Shown in pieces: positions 1-4,391 of a stretch of 8,928 bases of DNA. The stretch covers positions 1 to 8,928 of the forward strand of contig JAODNG010000469.1 of NCBI GenBank assembly GCA_025465385.1. Reading direction: 5' to 3'. Below the pieces are notes generated by a model, which saw only the letters and a program-made list of their open reading frames with translations, was not told where the DNA came from and searched no databases. Every line of letters begins with the position of its first letter. Positions within the stretch are counted from its first letter, which is position 1. The translations under genes were made by a program, and so were the position numbers. Origin of the DNA: Pseudonocardiales bacterium. GTDB lineage: Bacteria > Actinomycetota > Actinomycetes > Mycobacteriales > Pseudonocardiaceae.

Positions 1-2
1 AG

Positions 3-1109
3 TACTGGAAACGCTGGAGCATTCGCGGCCACTACGACCAGGTGACGGTTCCGGTGCTGCACTTCGAGGGGTGGTACGACGCGTTCCTGGCCGGTGGGAT
101 GGAGAACTTCACCGGTATGGTCGCCCACGGCGCCACGGCCGCGGCGCGCGCCGGGCAGCGGATCGTGATCGGGCCGTGGGACCACATCGGCTGGGGTCGG
201 CCCGACAGTATCGAGGCGCCCATGCTCAAGCACATCGGCTCGGTCGCCAACAGTCCGATCAACGAGCTGATGCTGGCGTGGTTCGATCACTACCTCAAGG
301 GCCAGCCCGGTACCGTCGCCGGGTCCGGACCGACCGTGGATTACTTCGAGATGGGCGCTAACCGGTGGCACTCCACTACCGCCTGGCCGGTGCCGGGCAC
401 CCGATTCACCCGCTACTACCTGGGCTCGGGTGGGCACGCGAACACCTCCACCGGGGACGGCACGCTGTCACCACAGGCACTCCGAGCCGGCGGCGGACCG
501 ACCGACACCTACCGCTACGACCCGGCTGATCCGGTACCCAGCGTCGGCGGGCACTCCTGCTGCGCGGCGATTTTCGGGCCGCAGGGTCCCTACGATCAGG
601 GACCGGTCGAGCAACGTCCGGACGTGCTGGTCTACACCACTACGCCACTGACTGAGCAGACCGAGGTGACCGGACCGATCACGGTCACCTTGTATGCGGC
701 GACCTCCACACCGGACACCGACTTCACCGCCAAGCTGGTTGCCGTGGGTGCGGACGGGACCACGCTGAACTTGAACAACGGTATCCAGAACGCTCGGCTC
801 CGTACCTCGCTGGAACGCGCCGAACCGGTCATCCCCGGCCAGGTCGTCGAGTACACCATCCATGTGTGGCCGACCAGCTACCTGTTTCCGGTAGGTAGCC
901 ATATCCGGCTAGAGATCTCCAGCAGCGACTTCCCGCAGTTCGCGCCGAACCCGAACACCGGTCAGCCCTTCGGCACCGACACAACCTGGCAGGCGGCCGG
1001 CCAGACGATTTATCACGATCCAGCTCACCCGTCCTCGGTGCTGCTGTCGATCGTGCCGCCCGACGACCCAGCCGTGCACACCTCAGCCACCTTCCCGATG
1101 GACGAGTAG
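3..1109 (+). CDS. CocE/NonD family hydrolase (S15 X-Pro dipeptidyl-peptidase-like), 3' part
   Basis: The reading frame is open from base 3, so the gene begins outside the window; 368 codons precede the TAG stop. The visible part matches an alpha/beta-hydrolase of the cocaine-esterase/X-Pro dipeptidyl-peptidase family. Numbering from the Met-equivalent (a GTG) at base 42, GWYD (residues 10-13) supplies the probable catalytic Asp and GPWDH (44-48) the catalytic His. The nucleophilic Ser, which sits earlier in this family, lies upstream of the window. From about residue 190 the protein changes into the beta-sandwich PepX C-terminal domain, with RPDVLVYTT, an EVTGPI strand, TDFTAKL and a final strand region SHIRLEISSSDFP. 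Such enzymes hydrolyse esters or amides; the substrate cannot be read from sequence. Whether a signal peptide is present cannot be seen. The gene converges on pafE with a 32-bp gap. Family assignment is secure, substrate unknown. Confidence 0.9.
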   Translation, partial: YWKRWSIRGHYDQVTVPVLHFEGWYDAFLAGGMENFTGMVAHGATAAARAGQRIVIGPWDHIGWGRPDSIEAPMLKHIGSVANSPINELMLAWFDHYLKGQPGTVAGSGPTVDYFEMGANRWHSTTAWPVPGTRFTRYYLGSGGHANTSTGDGTLSPQALRAGGGPTDTYRYDPADPVPSVGGHSCCAAIFGPQGPYDQGPVEQRPDVLVYTTTPLTEQTEVTGPITVTLYAATSTPDTDFTAKLVAVGADGTTLNLNNGIQNARLRTSLERAEPVIPGQVVEYTIHVWPTSYLFPVGSHIRLEISSSDFPQFAPNPNTGQPFGTDTTWQAAGQTIYHDPAHPSSVLLSIVPPDDPAVHTSATFPMDE

Positions 1110-1118
1110 CGCTAGCGC
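1109..1118. repeat. 10-bp palindrome in the convergent hydrolase/pafE gap
   Basis: GCGCTAGCGC is a perfect palindrome overlapping the last base of the hydrolase stop codon. It lies in the 32-bp space between two converging genes. It could contribute to a bidirectional termination structure, but there is no loop and no T tract, so this is only a positional suggestion. Confidence 0.25.
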
Positions 1119-1141
1119 CGCTTGCGGTCGTGAACTCCGCG

Positions 1142-1678
1142 TTAGAGGTATTGGCCGGTCCCGCGCGTTCCGGGTTCGGCCTGCGGCATGCCGGGCTGCA
1201 TGCCGGGGGGGACGGCGCCGGGGGGTAGGCCGCGGCGCATCTGCTCGAGCTGCATCCGGGCGGCCATCTGCTGGGCGAACAGGGTGGTCTGGATGCCATG
1301 AAACAGGCCCTCCAGCCAGCCGACCAGCTGGGCGTGCGCGACGCGCAGTTCGGCGTCACTGGGGGTGGAGTCGTCGCTGAACGGCAACGACAGCCGCTCG
1401 AGCTCGTCGCGCAGCTCGGGGGCCAGGCCCTGTTCCAGCTCGCGGATCGAGGACTGGTGGATCTCCCGGAGCCGGTTGCGGCTGGCGTCATCCAGCGGCG
1501 CGGCGCGCACCTCCTCCAGCAGCTGTTTGATCATGCTGCCGATGCGCATCACCTTGGCGGGTTGCTCGACCATGTCGGAGACGTCCGCCCCGCCGCGGTG
1601 GTCCTCGACGGTGCCGGCGGCCACCGGTTGACCGTCCGGGCCGATCACGATCACCTGCTGCTCGTGCGGTTCGCTCAT
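1142..1678 (-). CDS. pafE: Bacterial proteasome activator Bpa/PafE
   Basis: This is the ATP-independent ring-forming activator of the 20S proteasome (orthologous to M. tuberculosis Rv3780), which opens the core-particle gate and feeds unfolded proteins such as HspR for degradation. The 178-residue protein has the family layout: a variable acidic N-terminus (1-33), then the conserved helical core starting VEQPAKVMRIG (about 37-47), KQLLEEVRAAPLD (51-63), RELEQGLAPELRDEL (79-93) and LVGWLEGLFHGIQ (118-130), then a Gly/Pro/Met linker and the terminal GQYL that docks into the proteasome alpha ring. The ATG at 1678 is preferred; a TTG at 1702 would add eight residues, but it overlaps the stop codon of the upstream gene, and GGAGG lies 11 nt before the ATG. 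It follows the oxidoreductase by 20 nt, so the two are probably cotranscribed. The linker (about 150-166) contains a 12-bp tandem duplication (PGMQPGM) and C6 and C7 runs, as discussed in the findings. Confidence 0.95.
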   Translation of the reverse strand: MSEPHEQQVIVIGPDGQPVAAGTVEDHRGGADVSDMVEQPAKVMRIGSMIKQLLEEVRAAPLDDASRNRLREIHQSSIRELEQGLAPELRDELERLSLPFSDDSTPSDAELRVAHAQLVGWLEGLFHGIQTTLFAQQMAARMQLEQMRRGLPPGAVPPGMQPGMPQAEPGTRGTGQYL

Positions 1679-1698
1679 GACTCCATCTTCCTCCACCC

Positions 1699-2682
1699 TC
1701 AATCCGCCCGCAGGCCGGTGGTCAGCAGGATCTTGCCGACGACGCCGCCGGCTTCGAGCATCTGATGAGCCAGCGCAGCGTCCGCCAAGGGGACCCTCGC
1801 GTGCACCACGGGTTTGACCCGACCGTCACCGAACATGGGCCACAACCGGGCGACGACGTCCGCGCACAGGGCGGCTTTGCCGTGCGGACCCTCCACCGGT
1901 CGCCCGCGCAACCCGATGGCCGCGACGCTGGCCCGCTTGGGCAGCAGCGCGCCGAGGTTCAGCTCGGCGCTGGCGCCGCCCTGCAGGCCGATCACCACCA
2001 GCCGGCCGTCCGGGGCGAGCGCCGAGAGGTTACGCGACAAGTACTTGGCGCCCATGTTGTCGAGGATGACGTCGGCGCGCCCGGCGAGCTGCTCGGCGAA
2101 GTCCTGCTCGCGGTAGTCGATCAGGATCTGCGCGCCCAGCTCCGCGCAGCGCGCCAGCCGCTCCGCCGACGCGGTGGTGGCGACCTGCGCGCCCAGCGCC
2201 CGACCGACCTGGATCGCGTGTGTCCCGATGCCCCCTGATCCGCCGTGTATCAACAGCAGCTCCCCAGCGGCGAGCCCGGCGTGGCGCACCACCGTCGACC
2301 ACACCGTGCAGGCCACCTCGGGCACGCCACCCGCAGTGACCACATCGACCCCGGGCGGTAGCGGCATCACCTGCCCGGCCGGTGCGGCCACCCGCTCGGC
2401 GTAGCCGCCCCCGGCCAGTAGGGCGCACACCTCGTCGCCCACCGCGAACCCGGAAACCCCGTCGCCGAGCTCGGCAACCGTGCCGGCGCATTCCAGCCCG
2501 AGGATCTCGCTGGCCCCGGGCGGCGGGGGATACCGACCCTGCCGTTGCATCAGGTCGGCCCGGTTGACAGCGGTCGCGGCGACATCGATCAATACCTCAC
2601 CAGGTTCCGGACTGGGGTCGGGCTGCTCGGTGAGCTGAAGCACTGCCGGGTCGCCGAACTCGGTGATCGTGATCGCTCGCAT
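1699..2682 (-). CDS. PIG3-type NAD(P)H quinone oxidoreductase, zinc-free MDR family
   Basis: The 327-residue protein is a medium-chain dehydrogenase/reductase of the quinone oxidoreductase (PIG3/TP53I3) subgroup, expected to pass hydride from NADPH to quinones. The N-terminal GroES-like domain carries NRADLMQRQGRYPPPPGAS (40-58) and LGLECAGTV (61-69), which are close to the human PIG3 signature. The Rossmann domain shows HGGSGGIGTHAIQ (146-158) as the dinucleotide-binding loop and LDNMGAKYL (207-215) further on. The structural and catalytic zinc cysteine clusters of alcohol dehydrogenases are absent, as expected. The frame stays open upstream, but ATG 2682 is chosen because MRAITITEFG is the normal family N-terminus and the upstream frame is antisense to the GNAT gene. 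From memory, the M. tuberculosis homologue Rv3777 lies three genes from pafE (Rv3780); here they are directly adjacent, 20 nt apart. A possible -10 lies at 2691-2696. Confidence 0.93.
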   Translation of the reverse strand: MRAITITEFGDPAVLQLTEQPDPSPEPGEVLIDVAATAVNRADLMQRQGRYPPPPGASEILGLECAGTVAELGDGVSGFAVGDEVCALLAGGGYAERVAAPAGQVMPLPPGVDVVTAGGVPEVACTVWSTVVRHAGLAAGELLLIHGGSGGIGTHAIQVGRALGAQVATTASAERLARCAELGAQILIDYREQDFAEQLAGRADVILDNMGAKYLSRNLSALAPDGRLVVIGLQGGASAELNLGALLPKRASVAAIGLRGRPVEGPHGKAALCADVVARLWPMFGDGRVKPVVHARVPLADAALAHQMLEAGGVVGKILLTTGLRAD

Positions 2683-2690
2683 GGTGCCTG

Positions 2691-2696
2691 ACGGTA
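2691..2696 (-). promoter_or_regulatory. Candidate -10 hexamer for the oxidoreductase-pafE unit
   Basis: On the minus strand TACCGT fits the mycobacterial TANNNT -10 consensus and ends 8 nt before the ATG at 2682. A start of transcription seven bases downstream would leave a two-base leader, i.e. an almost leaderless mRNA, which is common in mycobacteria and fits the lack of a Shine-Dalgarno sequence. No -35 match is seen. Confidence 0.3.
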
Positions 2697-2702
2697 GTCG
2701 CC

Positions 2703-2712
2703 GGCACGTGCC
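2703..2712. promoter_or_regulatory. 10-bp perfect palindrome in divergent spacer, possible operator
   Basis: GGCACGTGCC is self-complementary and sits in the middle of the 42-bp gap between the divergent starts of the quinone oxidoreductase and the GNAT gene, just upstream of the candidate -10. Position and symmetry suit a dimeric regulator acting on both genes. No regulator is encoded beside it, and a 10-bp palindrome can occur by chance in DNA of this GC content. Confidence 0.3.
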
Positions 2713-2724
2713 ACGGTTGCGGCT

Positions 2725-3372
2725 ATGCCGGACCCCCAGAATGAGCCTTGGCCACTGCGGCATCTGGTACTGCGCACTCCCCGTCTGACGCTGTGCCCGG
2801 ACGACGATGCAGGACTCTACGAACTGGCCGCGCTGGCGCTGCGCGGTGTGCATCCGCCGCAGGAGATGCCCTTCCTCACGCCGTGGACCGACCAGGCACC
2901 CGACGATCTGGTGCGCACCACCGTGCGGCACTTCTGGCAGGCGCGTGCGCAGCTGACCGCAGCGGACTGGAGCGTCAACTTTCTGGTCCGCCACGGCGGC
3001 CGGGTCATCGGCGTCCAAGAGCTGTCGGGGAAGGACTTCGCGATCACCGGCGAGGTTTCCACCGGCTCCTGGCTGGGCATCACACATCAGCGGCGCGGGT
3101 TCGGCACCGAGATGCGCGCCGCTATCCTGCTGCTGGCCTTCGACCACCTCAACGCCACCATCGCGCGCTCGGGGGCATTCGCCGACAACGCGGCCTCACT
3201 GCGCCTCAGCGAGAAGCTGGGCTACCGCACTGACGGCACCAACACCTTCGCCAGGCGCGGGACTGCGGTCACCGAGATCCGGCTTGTACTGGAGCCGTCG
3301 CGCTTTGTCCGTCCGGACTGGACGCTGCAGGTGGATGGATTGGACGGCTGCCGGCAGATGCTGGGCCTGTGA
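2725..3372 (+). CDS. GNAT-family N-acetyltransferase (RimJ/RimL-like)
   Basis: The 215-residue protein has the GNAT fold order: an opening strand LRTPRLTLCPDD (16-27) typical of RimJ/RimL-like members, a strand ending in RVIGVQELSG (93-102), and the acetyl-CoA pyrophosphate loop HQRRGFGTEMR (121-131), which fits the Q/R-x-x-G-x-G/A motif A. ADNAASLRLSEKLGY (153-167) is the motif-B region, in which the Asn and Tyr usually contact the cofactor. The tail after about 190 is longer than in a minimal GNAT domain. The acceptor (an amino group of a protein, sugar or small molecule) cannot be inferred. The ATG lacks a clear ribosome binding site. The gene is divergent from the oxidoreductase and its stop is only 3 nt from the stop of the converging oxygenase gene. 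Residue 1 is assigned to the only reasonable ATG. Confidence 0.88.
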   Translation: MPDPQNEPWPLRHLVLRTPRLTLCPDDDAGLYELAALALRGVHPPQEMPFLTPWTDQAPDDLVRTTVRHFWQARAQLTAADWSVNFLVRHGGRVIGVQELSGKDFAITGEVSTGSWLGITHQRRGFGTEMRAAILLLAFDHLNATIARSGAFADNAASLRLSEKLGYRTDGTNTFARRGTAVTEIRLVLEPSRFVRPDWTLQVDGLDGCRQMLGL

Positions 3373-3375
3373 AAT

Positions 3376-4167
3376 CTATGAGAACAGGAACGATCTCAGC
3401 GCCGGCAGCTGTCGGGTGTCAACGTCGGTGAGCCAGTCCGTTGTGACGTCCTCCGGTCGATCGTCCATGAGCAGCCGGCTCAAGGTGTTGCTGTCTTTCC
3501 ACGGCTCTGTTTTCGACCGCAGCGACATCACGAGTGTCACGCGGTGGCCGTCGGAGAGCATCTCGGCGGTGTGAAGAACCATCCGGCCTTGCAACAACAC
3601 GCTGGAACCGACGCGCTGGGGGATGCGCGTGAGCTCATCGCCGGCAAGTCGACCATCGCCCCGCAACCGGGCGAGCCCGATGTCGACGGGTCCACGGAAC
3701 ACCACCGTGCTGCCGCCATGTTGGCTGCCGTCGACGTGGACAGGTACGAGTTCGACGAAGGCGGGACCGTCGGAGTGAAACTCGATGGGCTCCTGCCCTG
3801 GCCAATAGAAGTTGACGCCTGAGCATGACGTGCTGATGGGGTATGGCTCCAGCTCGATGCCGGCGACCGCGCTGAGCCGCTCCAGCCGGTGGGGATCATG
3901 CACCAACTCCGCGACGTGCGGGATCAGGTTCTGGACCCGGCGGAGGTGGTCCAAACCTAAGAATTCCTGCTGCTTCGGATGGGACGTCTGTCTGATCTGC
4001 AGGCTCCGAGCGTGGATCGCGGCGAGGAGATCGTTCGGATAACCGTGCTCCAACCGGGCGTAGCACAGATCGCTCGCCGCACGGGGTCGTCCGTCCCCGC
4101 CGATAATCTCGGTCAAGGTTCGCCGTTCGAGGACCCGCACGAGATCACCCCAGACGTGGTAGCCCAA
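3376..4167 (-). CDS. Putative Fe(II)/2-oxoglutarate-dependent oxygenase-like protein
   Basis: No exact family is recognised, but the C-terminal half reads as a double-stranded beta-helix oxygenase. Numbered from TTG 4167, EFHSDGP (129-135) gives the HxD iron ligands H131 and D133, GGSTVVFRG (151-159) the turn and following strand, and VLHTAEMLSDGHRVTLV (197-213) the distal ligand H199 with R209 ten residues later in the usual 2-oxoglutarate-binding position. SGVNFYWPGQ (116-125) before the HxD resembles the strand seen in small-molecule hydroxylases and halogenases; an Asp at 133 argues for hydroxylation and against halogenation. The substrate is unknown. The start is uncertain: no ATG is available, the frame opens at 4203 after a TGA, TTG 4167 and GTG 4140 are candidates, and GTG 4140 has GGGGTGA upstream. 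GC is about 60% in a sampled line (3781-3840). It lies downstream of leuS on the same strand. Confidence 0.72.
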   Translation of the reverse strand: MGYHVWGDLVRVLERRTLTEIIGGDGRPRAASDLCYARLEHGYPNDLLAAIHARSLQIRQTSHPKQQEFLGLDHLRRVQNLIPHVAELVHDPHRLERLSAVAGIELEPYPISTSCSGVNFYWPGQEPIEFHSDGPAFVELVPVHVDGSQHGGSTVVFRGPVDIGLARLRGDGRLAGDELTRIPQRVGSSVLLQGRMVLHTAEMLSDGHRVTLVMSLRSKTEPWKDSNTLSRLLMDDRPEDVTTDWLTDVDTRQLPALRSFLFS

Positions 4168-4178
4168 AACAAGGACCT

Positions 4179-4198
4179 TCCAGGCCGTGAAGCCTGGA
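4179..4198 (-). terminator. Hairpin with T-rich tail just before the oxygenase start
   Basis: TCCAGGC (4179-4185) and GCCTGGA (4192-4198) form a 7-bp stem with a 6-nt loop. On the minus strand it is followed after several bases by a T-rich stretch (TTGTTTT), so it resembles a weak intrinsic terminator or attenuator placed between leuS and the oxygenase start. It could also hide the translation start of the oxygenase. The T tract is interrupted and displaced, so the call is tentative. Confidence 0.3.
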
Positions 4199-4298
4199 TC
4201 GGATCAGGTCGGCAGCGACGTAGTACCCCGTCAACACCCGATCTAGTCGACCAATGGCAGGCGCGCACGTCCGGGTAGCGGCCGTCGCAGTTTTTAGC

Positions 4299-4358
4299 CG
4301 TGAACTCGACGCCACACACGTTTTCCGGCGAACAAACGTCGGTGGCGTGGAGTTCACG
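4299..4358. repeat. 60-nt nested inverted repeat (long hairpin) between leuS and the oxygenase
   Basis: The left arm CGTGAACTCGACGCCAC (4299-4315) and right arm GTGGCGTGGAGTTCACG (4342-4358) are complementary at 16 of 17 positions. Inside them ACGTTT (4318-4323) pairs with AAACGT (4334-4339) around a 10-nt loop, leaving only a 2x2 internal mismatch. The whole element is therefore one long stem-loop, 33 nt past the leuS stop. It may terminate leuS transcription, stabilise the mRNA end, or be a copy of a dispersed palindromic repeat. No T tract follows in either direction, so it is not a classical rho-independent terminator. A partial copy of the arm lies at 1129-1141. Confidence 0.85.
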
Positions 4359-4391
4359 ACATCACGGGGCGCGGTGGGGCTGGACTGGCGC

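Noticed and set aside
829..1491. 220-codon minus-strand frame spanning the hydrolase end and part of pafE
   Set aside because: It overlaps two convincing genes in another frame and reads as Arg/Pro/Ala-rich shadow sequence.
2683..3147. N-terminal extension of the quinone oxidoreductase to about 482 residues
   Set aside because: The extra 155 codons are antisense to the GNAT gene, show no family similarity, and the family N-terminus begins exactly at ATG 2682.
4229..4234. TTGACG on the minus strand as a -35 for the oxygenase
   Set aside because: No TANNNT hexamer lies 16-19 bp downstream.
4204..4391. Possible tRNA or other RNA gene in the leuS-oxygenase spacer
   Set aside because: No cloverleaf, no T-loop or CCA-like end; only the described hairpins are visible.
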